A stretch of 64,000 nucleotides of DNA. Source: Bifidobacterium polysaccharolyticum. Its GTDB lineage: Bacteria; Actinomycetota; Actinomycetes; Actinomycetales; Bifidobacteriaceae. The position numbers and the translations under genes are program-made. Shown in pieces: positions 8,442 to 17,748 of this stretch (its first letter is position 1; every line of letters starts with the position of its first letter). The stretch covers positions 496,001 through 560,000 of the forward strand of contig NZ_JACFQG010000002.1 of assembly GCF_016101585.1 (NCBI RefSeq), given 5' to 3'. Under the pieces are notes generated by a model. That model was given only the letters and a program-made list of their open reading frames with translations, ran no database searches and had not been told where the DNA came from.

Positions 8442-8987
8442 TCAGGAAGACCTGTCCGCCGAAGCTTCCAGCCGAGCCAGATCCAAGGCCTTGTTGAAGG
8501 CATCCGAGGTCCAGCTGGCCCCAGCCACCTTGTCCACCTTGAGGTCCTTGAGTGGGCGCCCCTGGACTACTCCAGGCACAGCCCGGGCGAAGCGTTCCAT
8601 GTGGCCGCGCGAGATGGGCGAATCCGAATGCCCCTGGACTTGGACCCGGGTCACCTGGCCTCCCGACAGGTCCAGATCCACATCAATGCTGTCAGCCCCG
8701 TCATGCCCGTACTTGCCCGTCAGGGCGTAGGTGCCATCGTGATAGTTGCCCGTGTCAGCCGGGGCGGTCGGCAGTCCATCACGGGAGACGGCGGTGGGAT
8801 TACCTTCGCCCGCAGAGCCGGCTCCTGACTCTGGCGCAGAGCTGGACTCTGCGCCCGATCCGGCGAACTCATCGTCCATGGGCTTGGCCTGCTGACTTCC
8901 ACAGCCGCCCAGGAGGGAGCCGACCGCCACAAGGGTCGCCAGGGTTGCCGAGGCCGTGGCCAGTCCCCGAGACTTGCTTTTGGCCAT
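8442..8987 (-). CDS. FMN-binding-domain lipoprotein at the end of the iron operon
   Basis: A 181-residue secreted lipoprotein (lipobox LLGGC; acylated Cys near residue 28) with a Ser/Ala/Gly/Glu-rich linker and a C-terminal FMN-binding (NqrC/RnfG-like) domain. The blocks 'YHDGTYALTGKYGHDG', 'GGQVTRVQVQGHSDSPIS' and 'VDKVAGASWTSDAFNKALD' fit the family; D-K-V-A-G-A-S matches the ApbE flavinylation pattern D-x-x-(S/T)-G-A-(S/T), except that Ala replaces the first Ser/Thr. The ATG at 8987 has GGAGG eight bases upstream and lies one base after the ATPase stop. In related P19 loci of Gram-negatives this slot is usually filled by thioredoxin-like proteins. It probably passes electrons to iron outside the membrane; that role is inferred. 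Confidence 0.85.
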   Translation of the reverse strand: MAKSKSRGLATASATLATLVAVGSLLGGCGSQQAKPMDDEFAGSGAESSSAPESGAGSAGEGNPTAVSRDGLPTAPADTGNYHDGTYALTGKYGHDGADSIDVDLDLSGGQVTRVQVQGHSDSPISRGHMERFARAVPGVVQGRPLKDLKVDKVAGASWTSDAFNKALDLARLEASADRSS

Positions 8988-8988
8988 T

Positions 8989-9858
8989 TCAACGCCCTCC
9001 TTCTGATTCAGCGGCCGATCCCGGCAAGGAGCCGCCGGTCTTGGCCATCTTAGTGGGGTCATGGAAGCCCACCGGAATATCCTGGTCCCCGGAATCGACA
9101 GGAGTTCCACTGAAGGCCGGACGGCCTCCGGCAGCAAGGTAGGCCCGCTTGGCCTCCTCATCATTCCACTGCTCGCCGGCCAGCACACCGTGGTTGAGCA
9201 TGATCTCCCGCTGGGCGCAGGAGGCCACCAGGGCATCGTGGGTGACCACAATCAAAGAGGTCCCCTGGTCATGCAATTGCCTGAAGAGGTCCAGCACAAT
9301 CCGCTCATTGGCCTCGTCCAGGTTGCCAGTGGGCTCGTCAGCCAGGATCAGCTTGGGCTCGTTGATCAACGCCCGGGCCACGCAGACCCGCTGCTGCTCG
9401 CCACCCGAAAGCTGACTGGGCAGGTGGCGGGCCCGATCCGCCAGACCCACCCGGTCCAGAGCCTTCATGGCCTGGTCCTCGTCCACCACCGAGTGGTAGT
9501 ACTGGGCCACCATGACGTTCTCCAGGGCGGTCAGATGCGGGACCAGGTAGAACTTCTGGAAGACCAGGCCTATCACGTTCTTGCGCACATCGGCCAGCTG
9601 GGACTGGCTCAGGTCCTCCAATGGCCGCCCCTGCAGACGGACCGAGCCCCGGCTGGGGGTGTCCATGCAGCCCAGAATGTTCATCAGCGTGGTCTTGCCT
9701 GAGCCGGATGACCCCACCACGGCCAGCCACTGACCTTGCGGGACGCTCAGATTCAAATCGTCCAGGGCATGCAGATCGCCGTAGATCTTGGATACATGGT
9801 CCAAATCCAGCAGCATGCCGCCGCCCGACGGGGACTCGTTCGCCTTTGCCTGCGTCAT
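8989..9858 (-). CDS. ABC transporter ATP-binding protein of the iron operon
   Basis: A 289-residue cytoplasmic ATPase of the MacB/LolD type. Walker A 'GSSGSGKTTL', the Q-loop region 'VFQKFYLVPHLTALENV', the signature 'LSGGEQQRV' and Walker B 'LILADEPTGNLD' are all intact. A non-conserved tail of roughly 60 residues follows the ATPase core. Two ATG codons, 9864 and 9858, are possible; I prefer 9858 because GGAGG stands seven bases before it, while the first ATG abuts the site. The gene overlaps or touches the upstream permease, and together with the two FtsX-like permeases it should form one transporter or mechanotransmission complex. Confidence 0.9.
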   Translation of the reverse strand: MTQAKANESPSGGGMLLDLDHVSKIYGDLHALDDLNLSVPQGQWLAVVGSSGSGKTTLMNILGCMDTPSRGSVRLQGRPLEDLSQSQLADVRKNVIGLVFQKFYLVPHLTALENVMVAQYYHSVVDEDQAMKALDRVGLADRARHLPSQLSGGEQQRVCVARALINEPKLILADEPTGNLDEANERIVLDLFRQLHDQGTSLIVVTHDALVASCAQREIMLNHGVLAGEQWNDEEAKRAYLAAGGRPAFSGTPVDSGDQDIPVGFHDPTKMAKTGGSLPGSAAESEGGR

Positions 9859-9860
9859 TG

Positions 9861-11054
9861 TCATTCCTCCCTCAAAACCAGGGCCGGGTCGATACGCGAA
9901 GCCCGGAGGACCGGCCGGATGGATGCGATCATGGATATGGCCACGCTCAGCAGGACCGTGCCCAGGGCCAGCCACCAGTTGAAGCCCAGCGGCCGTTGGA
10001 AGACGGACAGGCAGAGCAGCCGGGCGAAGCCATAGCCCAGGGCCGTGCCGATCAGGCCTCCTGCCAATCCGTAGCAGGCCGATTCCGCCAGAAACTCCAT
10101 AGCTATCCCCCGCGAGGAAGCGCCCAGGGCCTTGCGCAGGCCGATCTCGCTGCGCCGCTGGGAGACGATGGAGGCCATGGTGGTCCCCACGCCCACAAAG
10201 GTCAGGACCAGCACCACCACAGAAACCAGCCAGAAGAGCGACTGGAGCATGGCGATGGTATGGCTGTCGCCCGCTGTGATCCTGGTGACCGGCCGGGCCT
10301 TGACCCCCATGGAGGTCATGTCGTTGATGCCTGCGGCAATGGTCTTTAGCCCCGAGGTCATGGTGTTGACCGAGTATTCAATGACATCGGTACCCCGCTT
10401 GGCCCCGGTCAGGAGCTCCAGGTCGGCCAGGTCGGCGTAGATGATCCGATCCTCGGGACCACCGGTATCGACGATGCCGCCCACACGAAAGTCACGGCCC
10501 TGGCCTCCGGCCTTGCCTGTGTTGGTGACCTGTCCGGCCGGATAGCCGATGGTCATCTGTTTGCCAGTGGTCAGCCCAAGCGAATCAGCCAGGTCCCGCC
10601 CCACCATGACCGAACCGGGCCGGGGCCAGGAACCCTCCACGCTCCAGTGGCGGTTGAGCCGACGCACTTGGTCAGGGTGGATGCCGGCCATCACGCGGGC
10701 CCCGGCATTGACCTGCACCGTCTCATATCGATAGGTGGCGTACCTTGCCGGAGCCTTGGCGGTCACCATATGGGTGGTGTGGTCCACCATGCCCTGTTCG
10801 ATGCCGGATTCGGACCGGTTGCCCCCCTGAATGGGCGAGACGATCAAATTGGCCCCATAGGAACGCATCTCCTGGTTGATCTGTCTAGGGGCCTCGATGC
10901 AGACCGCCGCCAGGCAGAAGAGTGTGGCCGCCCCCACCAGGGAGGCCACCACCGCCATCAGGGCCCTGCCTCGACGACGGAAGACGGCCCCGAAGAGCAT
11001 GGTCAGGAACATGCGGGTATTGGTCATATGGCTCTTATGGCGATCAGCGGCCAT
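9861..11054 (-). CDS. FtsX/MacB-like ABC permease (second of two)
   Basis: A 397-residue membrane protein with the MacB/FtsX layout: one N-terminal membrane helix ('ALMAVVASLVGAATLFCLAA'), a periplasm-type extracellular domain, and three C-terminal helices around 'GTTMASIVSQRRSEIGLRKA'. That last motif is the diagnostic coupling segment of the family. The ATG at 11054 overlaps the upstream permease by 11 bases and has GGAGG six bases before it. Comparable pairs of permeases are found in P19-type iron uptake loci. Confidence 0.88.
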   Translation of the reverse strand: MAADRHKSHMTNTRMFLTMLFGAVFRRRGRALMAVVASLVGAATLFCLAAVCIEAPRQINQEMRSYGANLIVSPIQGGNRSESGIEQGMVDHTTHMVTAKAPARYATYRYETVQVNAGARVMAGIHPDQVRRLNRHWSVEGSWPRPGSVMVGRDLADSLGLTTGKQMTIGYPAGQVTNTGKAGGQGRDFRVGGIVDTGGPEDRIIYADLADLELLTGAKRGTDVIEYSVNTMTSGLKTIAAGINDMTSMGVKARPVTRITAGDSHTIAMLQSLFWLVSVVVLVLTFVGVGTTMASIVSQRRSEIGLRKALGASSRGIAMEFLAESACYGLAGGLIGTALGYGFARLLCLSVFQRPLGFNWWLALGTVLLSVAISMIASIRPVLRASRIDPALVLREE

Positions 11055-12354
11055 GAAGCACCTCCGCCGGCCGAAGCCGCAGAATGGATCTGATGGACGA
11101 GATGGATGCCAGCAGCACGGTCAGGGCCAGCAGCACGAAAACCAGCACGAAAACCATGGGCCGCATGGTGATGCCTGAGCCGAAGACCACCCTGCCCACG
11201 ATCTGAGCCACTCCGGAGCCCAGCAGAGCACCGACCAGAGCCCCGGCCAGGGCGATCAGGGCCGTCTCGGCCAGCACCAGTCTGGACACGGCTCCATCAG
11301 TGGCACCCAGAGCTTTAAGCAGGGCGAACTCCGAGGACCGCTCGGATATGGAGGATGCCATCAGATTGGCCACGGCGATGGCTGCCGCCAGCAGGCTGAG
11401 CACGGTCATCAGAATCATGACCGCCTGGGTCTTCTGCAGAACGTCGCCCTGCAGGGCCGCCACCTGCCTGACCTGCTTGGCCATGGATCCGGGGATGGCC
11501 TCCTCGATTTGGTAGGCGATGGATGAGGGGTAGGCCGTGCAGTACCAGGTCTCCCATTCGTCCTGGGAGAGGGCAGCAGGGTTTCGCGCAGCCTTGCGCG
11601 CCAGATCGTTCTCGGGCGTGGTCAGGGCCTTGACCTCCACCTGGTCGATCTGATCGGTCAGGCCGGACATCTCCTGTAGCGGCCGGGTAGGCAGGTAGAG
11701 GGAGGAGGCATCGGCATCACCGGAGTCGAAGATGCCTACAATGGTGACGGTCCGCCGCTGATCGCCCAGACCGACCTTGACCTGGTCACCAACCTGACTG
11801 CCGCCCAGTCGTGCCGCCAGCTCTTTGCCCATCATGGCCTCGGTCCCGCCGCCGGACCCAGCCTCGTCCTTGGGCCAGCGTCCTTGAACCTTCCACCAGG
11901 GTCGAAGACCTTTCAGACCCGCAGTGCTGCTCTCGCCGCTGTCCACCTTGACGGTCCGGCCGAACCAGGTGCCCACCAGAGGGGCGCTGACCTGGTCCAC
12001 AGTGCCGCGAAGGTCCAGGCGGGGGGCGAAGTCGGTGATGTTGTAGGCCCAGAAGATGGTCTTGATCTTGGGCACCTGGGACTCCTTGAGGAAGGCGGTT
12101 GGTGTTGACTCGTCGCTTGAGGGGCCGCCCTCCTGGTCGCCGTAGAGGTCGGAGACCACGGCATCCGCCTTGGCCTGGACCGTGATATTGGATCCATAGG
12201 TGGACAGTTCCGCGTTGAGCTTGTCGCCCACATCGAAGACCACCCCCAGCATGGCCGTAGCTACGCAGGCAGACAGGCAGACCGTGACGGCGATGAGCAT
12301 TCTTCGCCCAAACTGGCGGCTGAATGACCGCAGCATCATTCGCATGAAGAACAT
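11044..12354 (-). CDS. FtsX/MacB-like ABC permease (first of two)
   Basis: A 436-residue membrane protein, paralogous in layout to the next gene: N-terminal helix 'MLIAVTVCLSACVATAMLG', a large extracytoplasmic domain, then three C-terminal helices with 'ASSISERSSEFALLKALG', the FtsX-type coupling motif. The extracytoplasmic domain is longer than in its partner and contains a Gly/Ser-rich insertion near 'KDEAGSGGGTEAMMGKELAA'. AAGGAGC precedes the ATG at 12354, 21 nt after the DUF2318 gene. Confidence 0.88.
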   Translation of the reverse strand: MFFMRMMLRSFSRQFGRRMLIAVTVCLSACVATAMLGVVFDVGDKLNAELSTYGSNITVQAKADAVVSDLYGDQEGGPSSDESTPTAFLKESQVPKIKTIFWAYNITDFAPRLDLRGTVDQVSAPLVGTWFGRTVKVDSGESSTAGLKGLRPWWKVQGRWPKDEAGSGGGTEAMMGKELAARLGGSQVGDQVKVGLGDQRRTVTIVGIFDSGDADASSLYLPTRPLQEMSGLTDQIDQVEVKALTTPENDLARKAARNPAALSQDEWETWYCTAYPSSIAYQIEEAIPGSMAKQVRQVAALQGDVLQKTQAVMILMTVLSLLAAAIAVANLMASSISERSSEFALLKALGATDGAVSRLVLAETALIALAGALVGALLGSGVAQIVGRVVFGSGITMRPMVFVLVFVLLALTVLLASISSIRSILRLRPAEVLHGR

Positions 12355-12375
12355 ACCAACCGCTCCTTCCCTTTT

Positions 12376-13650
12376 TCAGCTCTTGAAGTGTGAGGACAGG
12401 GCATCCAGGTCGGCGGTGCTGATCAGTATGGCGCCCCGGCCGGTTTTGTATGGCAGGGGTACGGGATTGCAGCCGCCCTTGAACCCGATGGTGGCCAGGT
12501 TGATGGCCACGTCGCACTTCTTGCAGATGATCTTGCCGTCTTTTTCGTAATAGCCCGCATCCCCGCAGTTCTCGCAGGCATCCAGCCCGACCCCATAGGC
12601 TGCACCATTCTTGCGGATGATGATGAAGCGCATCTCAGTGCCGTCCTTGGCCCGGTAGCTGAATCGATGCAGGTGGCCATCCTCCACCTGGGAGAAACGA
12701 ATGGTAGCCGTATCAGCGGTCAGGGAATACCGCTCAGGAGGCGAGAGCACGGGCACCTGGTGGGCCTTGGCGGTGCCCACCGTCAGTGCCAGGGTGACGC
12801 CGATCATGGCCACCAGGCTCCAGACCGCCGATGCCAGGGCCCTTCGGCGGAAGGCCCGGTGGCTACGGTCGTCGGCTGTGGAAGCTCCAGTCACCGGCAT
12901 GCGCCAGCCCGCAACCAGGCAGGCCAGAACCGGAATGATGAAGACCAGCACCTGGGCAAGAACCAGGATCAGGTCGGCGTTGTATCCCAGGGCCATGACC
13001 CGGAAGGCCCATCCATGCAGAAGAATCAGGCCGGTGGTCTGCATCAGGGCTACCAGGGCTACGGCGTGCCGGACCAGCAGCAGGATCACCATGAGCAGAG
13101 CGGCCAGGCGGAAGGCTATCCGAGGGCAGGAGGTATGCATGGTCCTCAGAATGGCGGCCACCGTCACAGCGGCAGCCAGACCGAGCAGGAAGCCCAGGGC
13201 CCGCAGGAGCATGGCCGAGGTCAGCACAGGCTCCCCCGGCTCCACAAAGGCCGTAAGCTGCAGGATGACATCGGGCAGGGCACGGAAAGTGGTCAGCGCT
13301 ATGGCCAGGGCCGCCAAACCGTTAGCCAGATCCATGGCCCAGGGGCGGCGATGCCAGTCTGAGACCAGCCGGTCGGCGACCAGCACCACCACGATGGCCG
13401 CCAGATCGGTCAGAACGCAGGCTACCAGGGTCGGGTAGTTGACCATGGTCCGGCGGTTAATAATCACGGTGGCGCGCAGGAGGGCAAAGACCAACGCCCC
13501 CAGCACGCCGACCCCCAGGCCAATCAGTCGCCAGGAGGAGGAGCGGGGCCGATCGCGGCCCTCGCCAACCCCCAGAAGGACGCTGAAAACCATGACCAGG
13601 AGGGCCGGGGCCAGCGTCCCTGGCAAGACCGTGACAAATTGCTCAAGCAT
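12376..13650 (-). CDS. DUF2318 (Fe-S-containing) multi-pass membrane protein
   Basis: A 424-residue protein with about eight to nine membrane segments followed by an extracytoplasmic C-terminal domain carrying two CxxC pairs ('CENCGDAGYY' and 'CKKC') and 'FKGGCNPVPLPY', the DUF2318 signature. The family sits beside P19 and FTR1 in bacterial ferrous/ferric iron uptake loci and is thought to move electrons or bind a metal centre. I chose the ATG at 13650, 13 nt after the P19 stop; an in-frame TTG at 13707 would force a 44-base overlap. No Shine-Dalgarno is obvious, so translation may depend on the upstream gene. Confidence 0.87.
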   Translation of the reverse strand: MLEQFVTVLPGTLAPALLVMVFSVLLGVGEGRDRPRSSSWRLIGLGVGVLGALVFALLRATVIINRRTMVNYPTLVACVLTDLAAIVVVLVADRLVSDWHRRPWAMDLANGLAALAIALTTFRALPDVILQLTAFVEPGEPVLTSAMLLRALGFLLGLAAAVTVAAILRTMHTSCPRIAFRLAALLMVILLLVRHAVALVALMQTTGLILLHGWAFRVMALGYNADLILVLAQVLVFIIPVLACLVAGWRMPVTGASTADDRSHRAFRRRALASAVWSLVAMIGVTLALTVGTAKAHQVPVLSPPERYSLTADTATIRFSQVEDGHLHRFSYRAKDGTEMRFIIIRKNGAAYGVGLDACENCGDAGYYEKDGKIICKKCDVAINLATIGFKGGCNPVPLPYKTGRGAILISTADLDALSSHFKS

Positions 13651-13663
13651 GGCGCATAGCAGC

Positions 13664-14287
13664 TTACCACTGGTGGGGCGTGTAGTCCCAGTCCCAGCTG
13701 ACCACAATAGGCTCGGTCCAGAAGTGTCCCTTCACGCCGGTCTCCGGGTCGACGTGCAGCATCCATCCCTTCTTCTCCGGAGAGTCGATGGAATAGGTCA
13801 GCTTGTAGGATCCGGCCTTCTCCATCTTGATGTTGGCTCCGTAATGCGGGCCGTCCGAGGCGTTCATCTGCATGAAGGTGCCGGACTGCTTGTCGTTGGG
13901 GTCATCCTTGTTCTGGATGGTGTAGTTGACGGTCAGATCCGGAACGAACTCACCTTTGGCATAGCCCAGGTTGTTGTTGGGCAGGGCATGGATATCAGCC
14001 TCCAGGTGCAGGCTGGCATCGGCTGCCTTCAGACCCATGGATGCGGGCTCCATGTCGATGGGCTGGAAGAAGACCGTGCCAATGTTCAGGGGACCCTTCT
14101 GCTGATCGTCGGGCGGAATGGGGATCTCCTCGAACCCGGCCCCCTTGCCCGCCGAGGACTGGGAGGCACCGGAGGCCTCAGGCGCTTGGGCCTCACGGGT
14201 GCCTGACCCGCTGGAGCCGCACCCGGCCAGGGCCAAGGTGCCTGAGAGCACCAGCGCGACCAGGGCGGTCAGTTGTCTCTTCTTCAT
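13664..14287 (-). CDS. P19/Tp34-type periplasmic-like iron-binding lipoprotein
   Basis: A 207-residue lipoprotein (lipobox LALAGC, Cys near residue 23) with a Ser/Gly/Ala linker and a beta-sandwich domain of the P19/Tp34 iron transport family. The block 'MEPASMGLKAADASLHLEAD', His in 'DIHALPNN', and His in 'SDGPHYGANI' are the positions that supply Met/His metal ligands in P19. 'WMLHVDPETGVKGHFWTEP' near the C-terminus is also typical. It delivers iron to the FTR1 permease. Its ATG overlaps the FTR1 stop (ATGA). Confidence 0.9.
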   Translation of the reverse strand: MKKRQLTALVALVLSGTLALAGCGSSGSGTREAQAPEASGASQSSAGKGAGFEEIPIPPDDQQKGPLNIGTVFFQPIDMEPASMGLKAADASLHLEADIHALPNNNLGYAKGEFVPDLTVNYTIQNKDDPNDKQSGTFMQMNASDGPHYGANIKMEKAGSYKLTYSIDSPEKKGWMLHVDPETGVKGHFWTEPIVVSWDWDYTPHQW

Positions 14288-16098
14288 GATTGTCCTTCGC
14301 TCTTTGGTGTTTGCATGGATGCCGTGACCTCAGAGGGCACAGCCCCTTCGGCGGCCTGCTCGGCTTCCGTCTGATGGACGGTTGCCGACGGCGACCCGCC
14401 GGAGTCCTGATTCGACCGCAACCGCTCCTGCTTGTGCAGGCGGCGGGTCGACACAATTGCCAGCACGACCACGACCAGGGCGGCCAGGATCTGGGCGCCG
14501 ATGGTCTGTGTGTAGGGATACAGCCCGATCCAGTCGCTGGTGGGCACACCGGGCAGATAGGTGGCCGGCACCAGATCGCCCTCAATCAGGGCATGGACAC
14601 CGCCGCCGGCGAAGATGACCACCATGACCGCCATGAGCAGGCTGGTGATGATGAAGAAGGGCCGGATGGGGATCTTGACCGAGGTGAAGCGAATGAGCAC
14701 GAAGACGATGACCAGGACCACGGCGGCAGCTGCAAAACCGGTCCAAATCTCCCGTCTGCCACCGGGAGCCATGGCGAAGATGGCCTGGTAGAACATGACC
14801 GTCTCCGCCCCCTCCCTGAAGACCGCCAGGAAGGAGAGCAGGGCCAGGGAGATCACGCTGCCCTTCGAGATGGCCGCCACCGTCCGGCTCCGGATGTAGT
14901 GGTTCCAGGATTCCACAGAGGACTTGGACAGCATCCAGTTACTGGTGTAGAGCAACATGAGCATGGCCACCAGGGCCACCACGCCCTCCAGGATCTCCTG
15001 CTGGGGACCGTTCCCGTTGAAGAGCAGGGTGAAGAGCAGGGCCACCAGCCCGCTGGCTACGAGGCCCGCTGCAATGCCCCAGTAGATGTGCCGAACCTTG
15101 TCTTTATGGCCGGACTTGACCAGGTAGGCAATGATGGCGGCCACCACCAGGATGGCCTCCAACCCCTCCCGCAACAGGACCACAAAAGCCTGTCCGAAGG
15201 CGGAGGTCAGGAAGGACGTCCACCCGTTGACCTGGTCTGCGGCGCCTCCGTCCAGAATGGCTGCGTCCTCGACCAGCATGCTCTTCAGGTCGTTCACCAG
15301 GGTCTTGGCCGGCTTGCCCGCCACCATGGCCATCCGGGTCTCCTTGAACTGGTACTCGACCTGGGAGACCCTGTTGCCGCTGATGGCATTCATGACGTTC
15401 TTCTCGAAGCCCAGCTTTTCGTAATACTGGTAATAAGCCTTGTTGACCAGGTCGGACCCCGCCTGGCCCTGTCCCTTGGATGCCTCGGCGAGCGCCTGAT
15501 CCAGGATGGGCGTCATCTCGTGGGCCACCTGAGTCCAGGTCCGATCGCCCTTGCCGTTATTCCGATGCTTCTTGGCTGCGTCCAGCCTTCGACGGTCCGC
15601 CTTGATCTGCTCCTGCTGAGCCCTGGCATAGGCACGGGGATTGGCCAGCCCTTGGGTGGCATCCAGCTGGGTGGCCGCAGCAGCCAGATCGGCCTTGAGC
15701 TTTTCACTGCCCTGGGTCAGGGCCTGCCCGTTATCCGGAGCGTAGGCCTGGTTCTGCAGGGCCTGGAACTGCCCGTCCAGACCGTTGCGCTTATCCTGCC
15801 CTAAGGTCGACTCCACGACCGAAACGAACCCAGAGCCCACATAACCCACGTTGTAGGCTCCCATGAATTGCGAGGCGGCCCCGGCGCGATCTCCATGGCC
15901 ATAGTCCTCACACCCTCGGTCCAGCTGATGGGATACGGAGTCAGCCACCTGGGTCCAGCTGTCATAATCCGTGGCCGCGCTCGCCGCCATGGCCGACTGC
16001 GGGGTTTGCAGAACCAGGAGTATCAGGGCCAACAGCAGGTATGAGAGCAGGGAACCAGCGGTCCTGGCCACTCGCGTCCTGCCGACCTGTGCAACCAT
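14284..16098 (-). CDS. FTR1-family iron permease with long extracytoplasmic N-terminal domain
   Basis: A 604-residue protein. Residues about 1-39 form a signal or membrane anchor, about 40-295 a helical extracytoplasmic domain, and about 300-570 the seven-helix FTR1 permease. The iron-binding REGxE motifs are both present: REGLE at 310-314 and REGAE at 428-432. The N-terminal extension resembles that of bacterial FetM/EfeU-type permeases and is thought to receive iron from P19. The ATG at 16098 has AAGGAGA ten bases upstream, and it is the first gene of the seven-gene minus-strand operon. No clear DtxR/IdeR box was found in the 159 bp upstream. Confidence 0.9.
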   Translation of the reverse strand: MVAQVGRTRVARTAGSLLSYLLLALILLVLQTPQSAMAASAATDYDSWTQVADSVSHQLDRGCEDYGHGDRAGAASQFMGAYNVGYVGSGFVSVVESTLGQDKRNGLDGQFQALQNQAYAPDNGQALTQGSEKLKADLAAAATQLDATQGLANPRAYARAQQEQIKADRRRLDAAKKHRNNGKGDRTWTQVAHEMTPILDQALAEASKGQGQAGSDLVNKAYYQYYEKLGFEKNVMNAISGNRVSQVEYQFKETRMAMVAGKPAKTLVNDLKSMLVEDAAILDGGAADQVNGWTSFLTSAFGQAFVVLLREGLEAILVVAAIIAYLVKSGHKDKVRHIYWGIAAGLVASGLVALLFTLLFNGNGPQQEILEGVVALVAMLMLLYTSNWMLSKSSVESWNHYIRSRTVAAISKGSVISLALLSFLAVFREGAETVMFYQAIFAMAPGGRREIWTGFAAAAVVLVIVFVLIRFTSVKIPIRPFFIITSLLMAVMVVIFAGGGVHALIEGDLVPATYLPGVPTSDWIGLYPYTQTIGAQILAALVVVVLAIVSTRRLHKQERLRSNQDSGGSPSATVHQTEAEQAAEGAVPSEVTASMQTPKSEGQS

Positions 16099-16257
16099 GG
16101 GCGATGATCTCCTTCGTCAATCCCTCGTTATCGAACCCACGAGAAACGAAGGCCGATTTGACAGCTACCGAAAATCAATCTAGCCCAAGCACAAACGGAA
16201 AAACAGACTTGTTTATAGCCCTTTAAGGCCATATAATGCGCCCGCGCTCGCAGAAGG

Positions 16258-17748
16258 TCAGTCGACCGACAACGGCTCACCCTTATGCTTCCACAGGCAG
16301 ATGCCGCCGAATACCAGCAGCCAGACCAATCCCAGTATGGCTGGATACCGGGTGTCGGGAGCCAGGAAGAGCGAGAGGTAGATCAGGACGAAGAAGGCGA
16401 TGGCAATGGCTCCAGTCACCCGGTAGGCCGGCATGATGAACCCATCAGGCATGAAGTCCGGGCTGGTCCGGTAGCGGCGGTGAGCAAGCAGGGTCAGAAT
16501 GTAGATGAAGATGATGACCGCGCTGGAGCAGGAGGTGAACAGGACGAAGGTGTTCTCGAAGCCGGGCAGCATATGCAACACCGGAGATAAGAGGATCAGC
16601 ACTCCGGACAGGATGATGGCCCGGGCAGGCACCTTGCCGCGGCGTGAAATCGTATGAAGGCTGCGCATCACAGGAGAGCGGCCGGCGGCGGCCAACTGGA
16701 AGAGGTTGCGGCCGGCGGAATAGAGCAGGGAATTCAGCGAGGAGCTGGCTGCCGTGATGACCACGAAGAAGACCAATGCGGCCGCCCAGTCCACCCCCGC
16801 GTAACGAAAGACCATGACGAATGGCGAGGTGAAGCTGCCGTCGGCGTTGGGGCGGAAGGAGCGCCAGGGCACGATCAGCATGATGGCGACCAGGGCACCC
16901 ACGTAGAAAATCAGTACGCGCAGGATGATCTGATTGATGGCCTTGGGCAGGACCTTGCGGGGATTCTGCGTCTCGGATACGGTCACCCCTACGAATTCGA
17001 TCATCTCGTAGGCGAAGAAGACCATCTGGAAGCTCATGAAGAAGGCCATCCACCCGTTGGGCGCCAGGCTCAGACCGCTGGTGATGTTGTCCAGGCCGGC
17101 ATGCCCAGCCGGGCTGATCCGGTCCTGTCCCGGCATGTGGACGGCCGGATAGTGGAAGCCTGTGATGACCATGACCACAGCCGTGACGATCATGGCCAGA
17201 ATCAGGGTGATCTTGATCATGGAGAACCAGAACTCGGTCTCCCCGAAAACCCTCACGGCAATCAGATTGATGCACACCATGGCCGTCAGGAAGCAGAACT
17301 CAATCAGACCCCGCCAGGCGCTCAGATCAATGCCGAAGGTGCCGAAGAAGGTGACGAAGTAGGTGCCCACGGCAGTCAGCTCGGACATGCCGATCAGGAT
17401 GAGCACGATCCAGTAGGACCAGCCGGCGAAGGACCCCCACCCCTGGCCCAGGTAGCGGCTGATGAAGGCGATGAAGGTGTGCTGGACGGGGCTGCGATAC
17501 ATGAGCTCGCCAATGGCCCGCATGAGCAGGTACATGATCAGCCCCACGCCGATGTAGACCAGAATGATGGAGGGACCGGTCAGGGCTATGGACTTGCCCG
17601 ACCCCAGGAAGAGCCCGGTGCCGATGGTGCCGCCGATGGCGATGAACTGCACATGACGGTTGCTCAGACCGCGTTCCATACCGTCGCCTGCCGAGGCGCT
17701 GTCACCTTGATTCTGTTGCGCCAAAGGGCCATTGCCCGTACGGTTCAT
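16258..17748 (-). CDS. APC-family amino acid permease (CycA-like)
   Basis: A 496-residue integral membrane transporter with about 12 helices. The AAT-subfamily start 'LSNRHVQFIAIGGTIGTGLF' followed by 'LGSGKSIALTGPSIILVYIG' binds the amino acid backbone in this family. It resembles D-serine/alanine/glycine permeases, but substrate cannot be read from sequence. AAGGAGGTG precedes the ATG at 17748; a TTG or other start further upstream is less likely. It is transcribed alone, divergent from the next permease. Confidence 0.88.
   Translation of the reverse strand: MNRTGNGPLAQQNQGDSASAGDGMERGLSNRHVQFIAIGGTIGTGLFLGSGKSIALTGPSIILVYIGVGLIMYLLMRAIGELMYRSPVQHTFIAFISRYLGQGWGSFAGWSYWIVLILIGMSELTAVGTYFVTFFGTFGIDLSAWRGLIEFCFLTAMVCINLIAVRVFGETEFWFSMIKITLILAMIVTAVVMVITGFHYPAVHMPGQDRISPAGHAGLDNITSGLSLAPNGWMAFFMSFQMVFFAYEMIEFVGVTVSETQNPRKVLPKAINQIILRVLIFYVGALVAIMLIVPWRSFRPNADGSFTSPFVMVFRYAGVDWAAALVFFVVITAASSSLNSLLYSAGRNLFQLAAAGRSPVMRSLHTISRRGKVPARAIILSGVLILLSPVLHMLPGFENTFVLFTSCSSAVIIFIYILTLLAHRRYRTSPDFMPDGFIMPAYRVTGAIAIAFFVLIYLSLFLAPDTRYPAILGLVWLLVFGGICLWKHKGEPLSVD

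Noticed and set aside
14290-15804. Very long open frame on the plus strand opposite the FTR1 gene
   Set aside because: It mirrors the GC-rich codon pattern of the real gene; the translation is low-complexity, rich in Gly, His and Asp, with no family likeness or ribosome site.
16099-16257. DtxR/IdeR or Fur box controlling the iron operon
   Set aside because: I could not find a convincing match to the iron-box consensus, so none is annotated; a matrix scan would be decisive.
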